Positions 1 through 7,130 of a stretch of 23,952 bases of DNA are shown piece by piece (the first letter of the stretch is position 1; the number at the start of each line of letters is the position of its first letter). The notes under the pieces are model-generated. The model was not told the origin of the DNA. It was given only the letters and a program-made list of their open reading frames with translations, and made no database searches. The stretch is from a virus, in the IMG/VR virus record IMGVR_UViG_3300033144_003328, positions 1 to 23,952 of that record; one strand, written 5' to 3'. The translations under genes and the position numbers were made by a program.

Positions 1-156
1 CGAGCCGGTGGTGTAGAAACCATTGGGGCCGGTGAATTCAAACCAGCCGCCCCGGTCGCGCCATGCCCATGCATCTTTTCTCTCGGCGGCCGTGGTATGC
101 TTCCTGACGCTCTCCATGACAAATTTCAATGAGGCCCTGCAGAAATCGTGGTCCAT
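1..156 (-). CDS. Hypothetical protein, N-terminal part (runs off the left edge)
   Basis: The minus-strand frame is open from an ATG at 156 to the edge, giving the first 52 residues of an unrecognised protein. The visible part is rich in aromatic and charged residues (Trp-Ala-Trp, Gly-Gly-Trp-Phe-Glu-Phe) and shows no signal peptide or membrane segment. The start is chosen because AAAGGAG lies about 6 bases upstream of the ATG, an excellent ribosome site. A small perfect hairpin (GTCCC, AAA loop, GGGAC, at 170-182) sits directly before that site and could affect its accessibility. The plus-strand reading over the same bases is a shadow. It probably belongs to the leftward gene group at 293-819, separated from it by the hairpin at 273-288. 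Function unknown. Confidence 0.6.
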   Translation of the reverse strand, partial: MDHDFCRASLKFVMESVRKHTTAAERKDAWAWRDRGGWFEFTGPNGFYTTGS

Positions 157-272
157 GATATTCTCCTTTGTCCCTTTGGGACGGAATCGATTAATCCAAT
201 CGAAAGCGACCATATATAGATAAGGCCGCTTTCTCAGGATGAATCAACCCGGGAGGGGAGGGGAAGAAGGAA

Positions 273-288
273 GGGGGCCGAAGCCCCC
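273..288 (-). terminator. UUCG-loop hairpin, candidate intrinsic terminator
   Basis: Read on the minus strand this is GGGGGC-TTCG-GCCCCC, a perfect 6-bp GC stem closed by a C(UUCG)G tetraloop, a favoured loop in bacterial terminators. It begins only 5 bases after the stop codon of the leftward gene at 293-556. The following tail (272 down to 261) is pyrimidine-rich rather than pure T, so termination may be partial. Confidence 0.6.
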
Positions 289-292
289 TCTG

Positions 293-556
293 TTAGTCCT
301 CTCTGAACTCCTTGTAGAGATGCCAAGCTGGTCGAGGTCCTGTCCACTGGTCAAACCAATCACCCGCCGAAGTTACTTCCCCATGTTTCCGGGAAGCTCC
401 TTCAACCGAAGTGAATTGATAATCGACCGAGCAAACATCCTTGACCACCTGAACCTCCAATTCAAGAGTTCCGAGCGGCGTCTCAATTCTCAGGGTCTCA
501 CCAACGAGGGCGAAAACCCTTCGAATCCTTTTTCCCTTTCTCTCTCTCTTTTTCAT
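293..556 (-). CDS. Hypothetical small basic-start protein (87 aa)
   Basis: An 87-residue protein of unknown function. It opens with a Lys/Arg-rich stretch (residues 1-12), followed by an alternating beta-like segment (GETLRIETPLGTLELEVQVV, residues 19-38) and an aromatic C-terminal part (WFDQW, AWHLY). The GETLxI pattern faintly recalls CsrA-like beta proteins, but the match is too weak to call. The start is supported by AAAGGAGA 8 bases before the ATG. The ATG overlaps the stop of the upstream leftward ORF (ATGA, 553-556), suggesting translational coupling. A UUCG-loop hairpin follows its stop. The longer plus-strand reading over the same bases (239-667) has no good ribosome site and looks like a shadow. 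Confidence 0.6.
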   Translation of the reverse strand: MKKRERKGKRIRRVFALVGETLRIETPLGTLELEVQVVKDVCSVDYQFTSVEGASRKHGEVTSAGDWFDQWTGPRPAWHLYKEFRED

Positions 557-819
557 CGGATGAATCTCCTTTGTCCAAAAGTGGGTTGGAATCCCTCGGA
601 CCTAATTCTGAATTCTTGCCTTCTCAGCCCCCGGCGTATTCCATCCGTTTTCGCTGATGTCATCTGATTCGGGATTCCTCCGACGCCCTCAAGGGGTTGG
701 GCCGGGATTCTCCGGAATTCAGACTTTCGAGATTTTTGCTGGATGGGGATGAGATTCGAGAATTCTTTCAGTCCGTCGAACTTTGCCAGGTCAACCTTGT
801 ACCCTGCCTGGTTCATCAT
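553..819 (-). CDS. Hypothetical protein, first gene of the leftward group (88 aa)
   Basis: An 88-residue reading frame that I do not recognise. The N-terminal half (MNQAGYKVDLAKFDGLKEF) looks protein-like, while the C-terminal third is very Arg/Gln/Phe-rich and basic. Two ATG codons stand at 817-819 and 814-816; only a weak purine stretch (AGAAAG) lies upstream, so the start is unsure. Its stop overlaps the start of the next leftward gene by four bases (ATGA), and a consensus sigma70 promoter pointing this way lies about 145 bases upstream (963-990). These two facts are the main support. It could instead be part of an untranslated leader. Confidence 0.4.
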   Translation of the reverse strand: MMNQAGYKVDLAKFDGLKEFSNLIPIQQKSRKSEFRRIPAQPLEGVGGIPNQMTSAKTDGIRRGLRRQEFRIRSEGFQPTFGQRRFIR

Positions 820-962
820 CCGCTTTCTGCTAATCGGGGATTTTGATTTAGAGGACCCTGCACTTTGCGGCTTACCCTAAAAACCCTGCCCGCTTTGCTT
901 CTTGCTTTTGATTATGTCAAAGAACTCGTTGTTTTTGTCTCGTTGGCGTCGTCTGGATTATT

Positions 963-990
963 ATTATAACTGCTGGGGCGGATATGTCAA
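963..990 (-). promoter_or_regulatory. Consensus sigma70 promoter, leftward
   Basis: On the minus strand TTGACA (990-985) is followed after exactly 16 bases by TATAAT (968-963): both hexamers match the sigma70 consensus at all six positions. Transcription would start near 955-957 and run left into the genes at 819-293 after a leader of about 135 bases. This suggests the small leftward genes are strongly expressed, perhaps early by host RNA polymerase, and divergently from the late genes on the right. Confidence 0.75.
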
Positions 991-1026
991 CACTTTTCAT
1001 CATTTATCTTGTACGAAAACTCTTTA

Positions 1027-1032
1027 TATACT
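1027..1032 (+). promoter_or_regulatory. Possible -10 box for the rightward packaging genes
   Basis: TATACT lies in an AT-rich stretch (about 1001-1032) just before the terminase small subunit gene. No good -35 is present at 16-18 bases (best TTATCT at 1004-1009, 3 of 6), so this is at most a weak or activator-dependent promoter. Confidence 0.25.
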
Positions 1033-1071
1033 GACACCTTATGAGCACCGGTCAAAGTAATTGAAAATAAA

Positions 1072-1905
1072 TTGCCCCGGAGCGCCCAAATATCGTATAT
1101 TTCACCCATTCCGGAGAATCCTTTGAGCCGAACCATCCCACCCAGAGCGCCCACAGCAAATGGAGGAGGCCGCTTGGTCCCCCGAAGCAGAGGGGCCGCT
1201 CAAGCTATCCTTCCAAGGAAGAGCAATGGAAAGGACGCTCATCCCCTGACCATCCTAGAAGCGAACTTCGTCATCGAATATATCAAGGACTTCAATCAAA
1301 GGGAGGCCGCCATCAGAGCGGGCTATTCCCCCAAGTCAATTAACAATACCGCCAGCGAAGTAATGAATCGTCCCCATGTCTTAGCCGAGATAAAGGACCA
1401 GCTCCATTCAAGGGCCGTTCGAAATAAAACAACCACCGATAAAGTCTTCAGATGGATAGCCGATTTAGCTATGGTGGATATCAGGAGTATGTTCAAGAAG
1501 GATGGCACTCTAGTCGCCCTCACAGATATGTCCAAGGAACAAGCTTTCCTCATCCAAGGAATGGATGTTCAGGAGACCTTCGACAAGGAAGGGAAATACA
1601 CAGGAAGGATAAAGAAGGTCCGCTTAATCAATAGACTGGATACTCTCCGCACATTGGCTAAACATCTAGGGATGCTGGATGAAAGACTCAGAGTAGATGG
1701 GAAGATGGAACACGAACATAATCATTACCATCATATTCAAGTCGACATGACGGACCTGACAGAAAAAGAATTGGAAATGCTTTTCAATATGAGTAGGAAA
1801 GTAAAGGTCATCGATGTAACCCCAGAAGAATCCAATCCAAACAAACGACTCCCAATAACACCCGGGATGAAAGCCCCTAGCAGAAGGATGAAGAAGCATG
1901 GATAG
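1072..1905 (+). CDS. terS: Terminase small subunit (Terminase_2 family)
   Basis: The DNA-recognition subunit of the packaging motor: it binds the packaging site on concatemeric phage DNA and brings in the large subunit. Residues about 63-105 carry the Terminase_2 signature, a helix-turn-helix-like block (FVIEYIKDFNQREAAIRAGY followed by SPKSINN and a VMNRPHV stretch). The middle is helical and a His-rich segment (HNHYHH, about residues 216-221) precedes a basic C-terminus. The first 60 residues are Pro/Arg-rich and poorly conserved. No ATG start exists: the frame can open at TTG 1072 (no ribosome site), TTG 1123 (GGAGA just upstream) or TTG 1174 (GGAGGAGG four bases upstream). 1123 or 1174 is more likely than the longest form given. 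It is the first gene of an overlapping chain leading to terL. Confidence 0.9.
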   Translation: MPRSAQISYISPIPENPLSRTIPPRAPTANGGGRLVPRSRGAAQAILPRKSNGKDAHPLTILEANFVIEYIKDFNQREAAIRAGYSPKSINNTASEVMNRPHVLAEIKDQLHSRAVRNKTTTDKVFRWIADLAMVDIRSMFKKDGTLVALTDMSKEQAFLIQGMDVQETFDKEGKYTGRIKKVRLINRLDTLRTLAKHLGMLDERLRVDGKMEHEHNHYHHIQVDMTDLTEKELEMLFNMSRKVKVIDVTPEESNPNKRLPITPGMKAPSRRMKKHG

Positions 1906-2113
1906 GTATAAAGGGATAAGGGGAAGATATCCAAGTGTAGGGGATGTGGGGGTGATAGGGACAGCACTCCCCCCAGAAAAACGCCCCTCCCGATATAGGG
2001 GGTTGGGAATGGGGATATCAGTCAATCATCCAAACCTGGTCAACTGTGGGGGGATTGTAGAACCAGCCCGGCGTGTGCTGTCTGGGGAACTGAATGAGCA
2101 AAGGGGATTCTGA
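1898..2113 (+). CDS. Hypothetical small protein between terS and terL (71 aa)
   Basis: A 71-residue reading frame with no family I recognise, rich in Gly, Arg and Pro. It starts 8 bases inside the end of terS and its stop forms a TGATG overlap with the next frame, so it fits the unbroken chain of overlapping genes between terS and terL. The upstream AGAAGG is about 11 bases from the ATG, which is far. A shorter version starting at ATG 2009 has AGGGGG six bases upstream and would encode only 34 residues. The DNA is unusually G-tract-rich here, so it may be partly non-coding or a packaging-site region rather than a gene. Confidence 0.35.
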   Translation: MDRYKGIRGRYPSVGDVGVIGTALPPEKRPSRYRGLGMGISVNHPNLVNCGGIVEPARRVLSGELNEQRGF

Positions 2114-2289
2114 TGGGGAGGGAGCATGGGATGGGCATGCAGGGACGGGCACCGGCGATTGAGCGATTGACCCACCGGTGTCCCGCTGGATACCCGCTCA
2201 GTACACTTAGACACCTAAATCCCCTTTTGAAAAGTACGGGTGTTATATATGGAAAATTTACCCTATCCGAAAACTCAGGGGGTCGCTGA
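2113..2289 (+). CDS. Hypothetical small protein (58 aa), coupled to both neighbours
   Basis: A 58-residue frame from ATG 2113 to TGA 2287-2289, basic and without recognisable domain. Its support is positional: the start overlaps the preceding stop (TGATG at 2111-2115) and its own stop overlaps the next start (TGATG at 2287-2291). An AAGGGG ribosome site stands about 6 bases before the ATG. Without it the stretch 2114-2288 would be an unexplained gap inside an otherwise gapless block. The composition is not strongly protein-like in the N-terminal part (Met/Gly/Arg-rich), so it remains a candidate. Confidence 0.4.
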   Translation: MGREHGMGMQGRAPAIERLTHRCPAGYPLSTLRHLNPLLKSTGVIYGKFTLSENSGGR

Positions 2290-2561
2290 TGTCAGTCTAT
2301 GTCGACCCGCTGATGCCTTGTCAGCCGAATAAAAGATGGAGATGGAACCAAGTCTCCCATCTGATAGCCGATTCGTTGGAGGAGCTTCACGAGTTTGCGG
2401 CGCGCCTCGGATTGAAACGGGAATGGTTCCAGAATCACCGACTGGCTCCGCATTATGATTTGACACCGGGGAAGAGGAATCTGGCAATCCAGTATGGAGT
2501 CGTGGAATTGACGCATCGGGAATCCGTCGCTAAGAGATTGGAAATCAGGGAGGCGGGATGA
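2289..2561 (+). CDS. DUF4031 domain protein (90 aa)
   Basis: A small protein matching the DUF4031 pattern: an N-terminal MSVYVDP start, then HLIADSLEELHEFAARLGL (about residues 24-42), a Trp-Phe-Gln (46-48), and HYDLTPGKR (about 54-62) before a C-terminal helix. DUF4031 proteins are small, frequent in phages and bacteria, and have no established biochemical role. The start ATG overlaps the previous stop, with AGGGGG about 6 bases upstream. The stop overlaps the next start by four bases (ATGA, 2558-2561). Its place between terS and terL does not reveal its role. The family call is from remembered motifs, and the full length fits the family. Confidence 0.75.
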   Translation: MSVYVDPLMPCQPNKRWRWNQVSHLIADSLEELHEFAARLGLKREWFQNHRLAPHYDLTPGKRNLAIQYGVVELTHRESVAKRLEIREAG

Positions 2562-2893
2562 AAGAACCAAAGGGGAATAACAGACTGGGTTCGAAAGAAG
2601 ATGGACTCAAGCTGGATTGGGATTGGTATACGCCCGGGAAACCATCACAGGTCTGCCGAGCCCGGATAAAAGGGGACAGGGGATTTTTTTCTGCCTCAGT
2701 AGCGCAATGGTCAAAGTCTGCCGGGGAGGGTCAGTACGATAAGGAATATGATGCGTCGATTAAATATGTGGATGGAGTCCTCGGTTCCTCGGAAAAATTT
2801 TCGACGAGAATAGCCGCGCAGAGGGAAGCGGAAAGGATGTTCACCGAGTTCATCAACATGATGGGTGAGACATTTGCTAAGGTGGGAATATGA
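2558..2893 (+). CDS. Hypothetical protein upstream of terL (111 aa)
   Basis: A 111-residue soluble protein that I do not recognise. It is Lys/Asp-rich at the start, with a central beta-like part (SQVCRARIKGDRGFFSASVAQW region) and a helical C-terminus (residues about 83-108) with Arg/Glu pairs. There is no signal peptide or membrane segment. The start overlaps the DUF4031 stop (ATGA) with GGGAGG/GGCGGG-type purines upstream. The stop overlaps terL by four bases (ATGA, 2890-2893) with AAGGTGGGA before the terL start, so it is probably translationally coupled to terL. Single-strand-binding or packaging accessory roles are conceivable, but nothing in the sequence shows them. Confidence 0.7.
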   Translation: MKEPKGNNRLGSKEDGLKLDWDWYTPGKPSQVCRARIKGDRGFFSASVAQWSKSAGEGQYDKEYDASIKYVDGVLGSSEKFSTRIAAQREAERMFTEFINMMGETFAKVGI

Positions 2894-4416
2894 GTCAAGC
2901 CGCCCACAGGATTGACCCCTCCGCAATGCTGGACATGGTCCAGATAGAGAGGGAGCTGGGTCGGCGCTCGCTTCGACAATTCACCCGCCTGGCATGGGAC
3001 ACCGTTCAGCCCGGTCAGGGGGATGCAGATGAATTCGGAAGATACTGGGCGAGATGGGGTTGGCATCTGGATGCGGTATGTGACCACTTTGAAGCTTTTA
3101 TCCGGGGGGATATCCTTCGGCTCATCGTGAACATCCCACCTAGGTCAACCAAATCAACAGTCGGTTCGGTCTGCGCTCCGGTCTGGGGATGGATAGATAA
3201 TCCGGCGCTTCAATTCCTGACAGCATCCTATAGAGATGACCTCAGCACCAGGGATTCGGTCAGGTCGAGGCGGTTGATTCAATCCCCATGGTTTCAAGAC
3301 AGATGGGGCGAGGATAGTTTCACCCTCTGGTATGACCAGAACAGGAAGACCCGCTATGAGAATAACAAGGGAGGCCATCGAATCGCCCAGTCCGTAAGCG
3401 GGGGTTCCACCGGGGAAGGCGGAGACCGAATAATCGTGGATGACCCTCACAATGTGAAGAGGGCGGAATCTGATGTCGAGCGGCAGAATGCCATCGACTG
3501 GTGGGATGAGGAAATGCAATCCCGTTTGAACGACGCTCAGACCGGCGGCCTCTGCATTATCATGCAGAGGCTTCATGAAAGGGATTTGACTGGTCATGTT
3601 CTAAACAAGGAAGCAGGCTTCGTTCATCTGAAGCTCCCGATGAGACATGAGGTGGATGATAAGGGTCGTTCCTCTGGATGCATCACCACATGGCCGGGGT
3701 TCAGGTTTGAAGACCCAAGGACTATAGAGGGAGAGTCCCTTGACCCGAAGCGCTTCCCGGAACCCGCCATCGCCGATTTAGAAAAGAGAATGAATCCATA
3801 TGCCATTGCTGGTCAGTTGCAACAGAGACCAGCTCCTCGGAAGGGGGGTATGTTCGAAGTCGATTTGATTGAAATCGTCTCGGCTCCCCCCGCAGGCATA
3901 TCCCGGATGGTTCGATACTGGGATAAAGCCGGGACCGACCGAGCCGTGGCTAAAGCAACAGGGTCTCATACCGCGGGGCTCCTGATAGGAAAAATCACTG
4001 CCGGCATCTTCAAGGACCGATATATCTTCTTAGATGCTGTGCGGGGACAATGGAGTGCGGGCAAGAGAGAGCAGATTATCCGCTCAACGGCTGAAAAAGA
4101 TGGAAAAGGGGTAACCGTAGGGATAGAGCAAGAGCCGGGCTCTGGAGGGAAGGAGAGCGCGGAGGCTACGGTCAAGAATCTGGAAGGGTTCAAAAGTTAC
4201 ATAGATAGGGTCACCGGGGATAAGGAAACCAGAGCGGAACCAATGGCCTCCCAGATGATGGTAGGCAATTGCATGATGCTGAAAGCTGATTGGAATGACC
4301 AATTCATCCATGAGCTGAGGATGTTCCCGGTTGGAGCCCAGAAGGACCAGGTCGATGCGGCTAGCGGAGCATTCAATAAGTTGGCTTCGATGAGAGGGAA
4401 GAGGTTGACATGGTAG
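2890..4416 (+). CDS. terL: Terminase large subunit (packaging ATPase and nuclease)
   Basis: The motor protein that cuts concatemeric DNA and pumps it into the prohead through the portal. The ATPase half shows a Walker A-type segment NIPPRSTKST at about residues 81-90, a variant P-loop of the PPRxxKS type, and a Walker B segment RIIVDD at about 180-185. A coupling motif follows (IIMQRLHERDLTG, about 223-235). The C-terminal RNase H-like nuclease half shows the first acidic residue in YWDKAGTD (about 343-350), further acids around LDAV (about 381-384) and IEQEPGSGGK (about 412-421), and the late VDAASGAFN with its catalytic-type Asp near the end. At 508 residues it is of normal length. The ATG overlaps the previous stop and has GGTGGGA upstream. 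The portal follows after 10 bases, the usual order. Confidence 0.95.
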   Translation: MSQAAHRIDPSAMLDMVQIERELGRRSLRQFTRLAWDTVQPGQGDADEFGRYWARWGWHLDAVCDHFEAFIRGDILRLIVNIPPRSTKSTVGSVCAPVWGWIDNPALQFLTASYRDDLSTRDSVRSRRLIQSPWFQDRWGEDSFTLWYDQNRKTRYENNKGGHRIAQSVSGGSTGEGGDRIIVDDPHNVKRAESDVERQNAIDWWDEEMQSRLNDAQTGGLCIIMQRLHERDLTGHVLNKEAGFVHLKLPMRHEVDDKGRSSGCITTWPGFRFEDPRTIEGESLDPKRFPEPAIADLEKRMNPYAIAGQLQQRPAPRKGGMFEVDLIEIVSAPPAGISRMVRYWDKAGTDRAVAKATGSHTAGLLIGKITAGIFKDRYIFLDAVRGQWSAGKREQIIRSTAEKDGKGVTVGIEQEPGSGGKESAEATVKNLEGFKSYIDRVTGDKETRAEPMASQMMVGNCMMLKADWNDQFIHELRMFPVGAQKDQVDAASGAFNKLASMRGKRLTW

Positions 4417-4426
4417 AGGAGGAAAT

Positions 4427-5875
4427 ATGAGCAAGGAAAAGGTAGTCAATCTGAATGACTTGAGGACGCAGAACTCCTCATTCAGTCTTATCCGGGGGAT
4501 GCTCGCCAAAGCCCTTGGATTTGGCTTTCAAGGTCAACGGGATTTGTATACCGCTCTGGGATATACCAAGGAGCTGAAATTTGACAACTATATGTCGAAA
4601 TACAGCCGGCAGGATATCGCCAAAGCAGTCGTCGAAGCCCCCGTCCTTGAATCATGGAAGGATGCCCCGCTAGTTCTTGAGGTGAATGCGACCCGGAAGC
4701 AGGACGAGAAGGGGAGACCGGAGCCGAGCGACTTTGAGCAGAAGTGGAGGGAGCTGGCGGCGGATAAGCAACTCAAGCTCCTCCATTATCTATCCCGGGC
4801 GGATATCCTCTCTGGTATCGGGAGGTATGCCATCTTATATCTGGGACTCGATGGCCTCTCCGCGACTGAGGGTCCGAACAAGCCGGCGACCGGGAACAAG
4901 AAGCTCCTCTTCGTGACTCCCTTCTCCGAGGCGAATGCTAAAATCAAGTCTTATGTCAGCGACCAGGATAATCCGAGGTTCGGAAAGCCGGAGATGTATG
5001 AGGTGACCTTCGCCAATGCCGAAGCGACTGGAGCGGGAGGGGGAACTTCTACGATGCAGGTCCATTGGACCCGGACCATCCATATTTCCGAGGGGGCATT
5101 GGAGTCGGATATCTTCGGGACGCCTCGGCTGGAAGCTGTCTTCAATAGGCTCGATGATTTGGAGAAGGTGGTCGGTGGAAGTGGAGAGGCATTCTGGCAA
5201 CAGGGATTCCCCGGACTCCACTTCGATATCCGGGACGATGCTGATATCGATGACCAGACCCTCCCGGACCTGAAGGAGGCGACCGAGAAATATGTTCATC
5301 GATTGGAGCGGGTCATCAGAACGCAGGGGGTTGATGTCAAGACCCTGACCTCTCAGATAGCTGACCCCTCCAAGCTGGTCGCGGTTTATCTGGACCTGAT
5401 ATCCGGGACGACCCAGATTCCGAAGCGGGTGCTCATCGGTTCAGAGCGGGGAGAGCTTGCTTCGACTCAGGATGAGACCAGATGGGCGAAGAAGGTCACT
5501 ACCAGGAGGACCAACCATATCAATCCGAATATCCTTGACCAAGCTATCCTGCGGCTCATCGAGTTCGGGATTCTCCCGGCGCCCGGGGCCGAGGGGTGGA
5601 CGTATATCTGGCCCGACCTTTATGGCCCCTCGGATTCAGACAGGGCGGAGACCAACAAGAAGAGGACGGATGCTCTAGTCGCTTATGCAAATGCCCCTCA
5701 AGCCGACCGAGTGGTTCCCCTCTCCATCTTCCTTTCTGAGTATCAGGGATTGACCGAGGAGCAGGTGGCGAAAACAGAGGCGATACTCGATGAGGAAGGG
5801 AAACTCCTCCATGATGAGGATGAGGAGATAGATGAAGGGGATGTGCCCCCGTCACAAGGGGCTGTAGACATATAA
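4427..5875 (+). CDS. Portal protein (DUF1073 type)
   Basis: Forms the dodecameric ring at one capsid vertex through which DNA is packaged and released. The family is recognised from its N-terminal block (RDLYTALGYTKEL, about residues 38-50, then YSRQDIAKAVVEAP), the HWTRTIHIS segment in the middle, and the conserved stretch QIPKRVLIGSERGELAST (about 329-346) followed by WAKKVTT and a YIWPDLYGPSDSDRAE block. These are typical of DUF1073, whose Pfam name also mentions Acb1, but no Acb1-type phosphoesterase is visible here. The 482-residue length is normal for a portal and the C-terminus is acidic. The start has a near-perfect GAGGAGG ribosome site and stands 10 bases after terL. Confidence 0.9.
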   Translation: MSKEKVVNLNDLRTQNSSFSLIRGMLAKALGFGFQGQRDLYTALGYTKELKFDNYMSKYSRQDIAKAVVEAPVLESWKDAPLVLEVNATRKQDEKGRPEPSDFEQKWRELAADKQLKLLHYLSRADILSGIGRYAILYLGLDGLSATEGPNKPATGNKKLLFVTPFSEANAKIKSYVSDQDNPRFGKPEMYEVTFANAEATGAGGGTSTMQVHWTRTIHISEGALESDIFGTPRLEAVFNRLDDLEKVVGGSGEAFWQQGFPGLHFDIRDDADIDDQTLPDLKEATEKYVHRLERVIRTQGVDVKTLTSQIADPSKLVAVYLDLISGTTQIPKRVLIGSERGELASTQDETRWAKKVTTRRTNHINPNILDQAILRLIEFGILPAPGAEGWTYIWPDLYGPSDSDRAETNKKRTDALVAYANAPQADRVVPLSIFLSEYQGLTEEQVAKTEAILDEEGKLLHDEDEEIDEGDVPPSQGAVDI

Positions 5876-5960
5876 GAGGATGAGGGGGCGGAGTGATTCC
5901 TCCCCTTGGAGTGGAAATAATCGGAGCAACATATCTTTAAAGGGAACAGGAGGATTTATC

Positions 5961-6635
5961 ATGGGACGTTTGGATTTGGGAATGCAAATTGGAGTGAGAT
6001 GGGAGTTCGAGTGTTGGTCTCCTATGCTCGTGGAAACTCCAGTCGGGCTTGATATCAATATCAGGTGCCCGTTCACTGGGGTAGAGGAGCTTCGCCTTGA
6101 GCAGGCTCCGGGGGATATTTTCGAAGTGAGCAAGCATGACTTCGAAAAATATCTACTTCCCTTCTTCCCGGTCGCCATCATCCAAGATTCAGAATTAAAG
6201 TGGACGGATGGCTTCCAGAACTTGGTCGTCACGGCGGGGCGGAATGCGATGCTCGACGACTTCCTGAATAACTCGGCTCCTTCGGCTGGTAACAGCTGGT
6301 TCGTCGGGCTCAAGGATACCGGCGCTCCCGCCTCGGATGATACCATGGGCAGTCATGCCGGCTGGGCAGAATTATCCGCCATCTATTCCAATGGCACCCG
6401 CCCGGGATTCGTCGGAGGGGCAGTTGCTTCGGGGTCGATGAGCAATACGGCTTCGAAGGCGAGCTTCGTCATCACATCCACGGATGATGTTTACGGCGCA
6501 TTCTTGGTGAATGAATCCACCAAGGGAACAGGCGCTGGCCTTCTCTATGGAGCCGGGGATTTCGGAGCCGAGCGAGGCGTGCAGAATGGCGATACCCTGA
6601 ATGTGACGGTCACCGCTGCTCTGACCAGCTCATAA
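5961..6635 (+). CDS. Putative virion structural protein (224 aa)
   Basis: Not identified by family. The C-terminal two thirds read like a small phage structural beta protein: VVTAGRNAMLDDFLNNSAP (about 90-108), WFVGLKDTG, then repeated Gly/Ser/Thr-rich strands ending in GDTLNVTVTAALTSS, a pattern seen in minor head, neck or fibre-associated proteins. The N-terminal part carries two Cys residues. I start at ATG 5961 because AGGAGG lies 7 bases before it; the frame extends upstream to 5880 but without a comparable site. The 85 bases between the portal stop and this start contain only a short weak hairpin. It sits between the portal and several small genes, consistent with a virion role. Confidence 0.75.
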   Translation: MGRLDLGMQIGVRWEFECWSPMLVETPVGLDINIRCPFTGVEELRLEQAPGDIFEVSKHDFEKYLLPFFPVAIIQDSELKWTDGFQNLVVTAGRNAMLDDFLNNSAPSAGNSWFVGLKDTGAPASDDTMGSHAGWAELSAIYSNGTRPGFVGGAVASGSMSNTASKASFVITSTDDVYGAFLVNESTKGTGAGLLYGAGDFGAERGVQNGDTLNVTVTAALTSS

Positions 6636-6647
6636 GGAGAAGCCGAA

Positions 6648-6995
6648 ATGGCTTGGTTCCTGATTAAGAATTTCGAAGGCGGAGGCGAGTCCATTGGGGA
6701 CATCGTCGAAGTCCGGGATGATAGTCAATCGATGGGGTCTCGTTTGGAGAGAGACCCCAATCGATTCACTATTGTTTCGGTTCCCGGATTGGACCCGGAT
6801 ACGGTTCGTCATTTCATGGATGCCCATGTGGATGATGCCGACCCGGAGAAACCAATCGTACTCAACCGCCGGAGATACTCGGTGGATGATTTACTGGCTT
6901 CTCTCGGTCCCTATCATGTGGAGGACAATATTTATGAAGTTCCACAGGTCAACATGGGACTTATTAATGGAAAGCTCAGAGACAAAGGAGCTTAA
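6648..6995 (+). CDS. Hypothetical protein (115 aa)
   Basis: A soluble, acidic 115-residue protein of unknown function. Its N-terminus (MAWFLIKNFEGGGESIGDIVEVRDD) looks like a small beta domain of the kind found in short phage virion or head-completion proteins. The middle is Asp/Pro-rich (DPDTVRHFMDAHVDDADPEKP) and the end is again beta-like. AAGGAG lies 8 bases before the ATG. It stands 12 bases after the previous gene and 2 bases before the next small membrane protein, so it is part of the same transcript. No catalytic motif is visible. Confidence 0.75.
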   Translation: MAWFLIKNFEGGGESIGDIVEVRDDSQSMGSRLERDPNRFTIVSVPGLDPDTVRHFMDAHVDDADPEKPIVLNRRRYSVDDLLASLGPYHVEDNIYEVPQVNMGLINGKLRDKGA

Positions 6996-6997
6996 TC

Positions 6998-7129
6998 ATG
7001 AATTGGTTTGACATGGTTTTTTACGAGGCTGAGAAAAAGCCTTGGATGCGGAAGGTTCTGGTGCTCTTGGCATTGGTCTCCGCTCTGGCGACCGGCTTTA
7101 TCCTCTTCTTCGGTGGATGGGGAGGCTAA
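6998..7129 (+). CDS. Small single-pass membrane protein, holin-like candidate (43 aa)
   Basis: A 43-residue frame with a charged N-terminal segment (EAEKKPWMRK, about residues 9-18) followed by one clear hydrophobic helix (VLVLLALVSALATGFILFF, about 19-37) and a Gly-Trp-Gly-Gly end. AAGGAG stands 7 bases before the ATG, an excellent ribosome site, and the stop is 1 base before the next gene. A longer out-of-frame reading beginning at 7008 overlaps it, but its first 41 residues have no ribosome site of their own. The shape fits a small holin or a lysis accessory membrane protein, but no endolysin is visible nearby, so the role is only a suggestion. Confidence 0.65.
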   Translation: MNWFDMVFYEAEKKPWMRKVLVLLALVSALATGFILFFGGWGG

Positions 7130-7130
7130 G

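Noticed and set aside
239-667. 142-residue plus-strand frame
   Set aside because: It opposes the better supported minus-strand genes, crosses the UUCG hairpin, lacks a convincing ribosome site in context and has low-complexity Leu/Ser/Pro runs typical of a shadow frame.
915-920. Second leftward TTGACA
   Set aside because: No -10-like hexamer occurs 15-19 bases downstream on the minus strand, so it is not a promoter by itself.
4427-5875. Anti-CBASS Acb1 nuclease suggested by the DUF1073 family name
   Set aside because: The protein has normal portal length and portal motifs. I see no pair of HxT/HxS motifs of a 2H phosphoesterase, only the single HWTRTIH segment that belongs to the portal pattern.
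7008-7130. N-terminal extension of the FN3-like protein from 7008
   Set aside because: It overlaps the small membrane protein in another frame, is Trp/Arg/Ser-rich, and has no ribosome site of its own, whereas ATG 7131 has GGGAGG five bases upstream.
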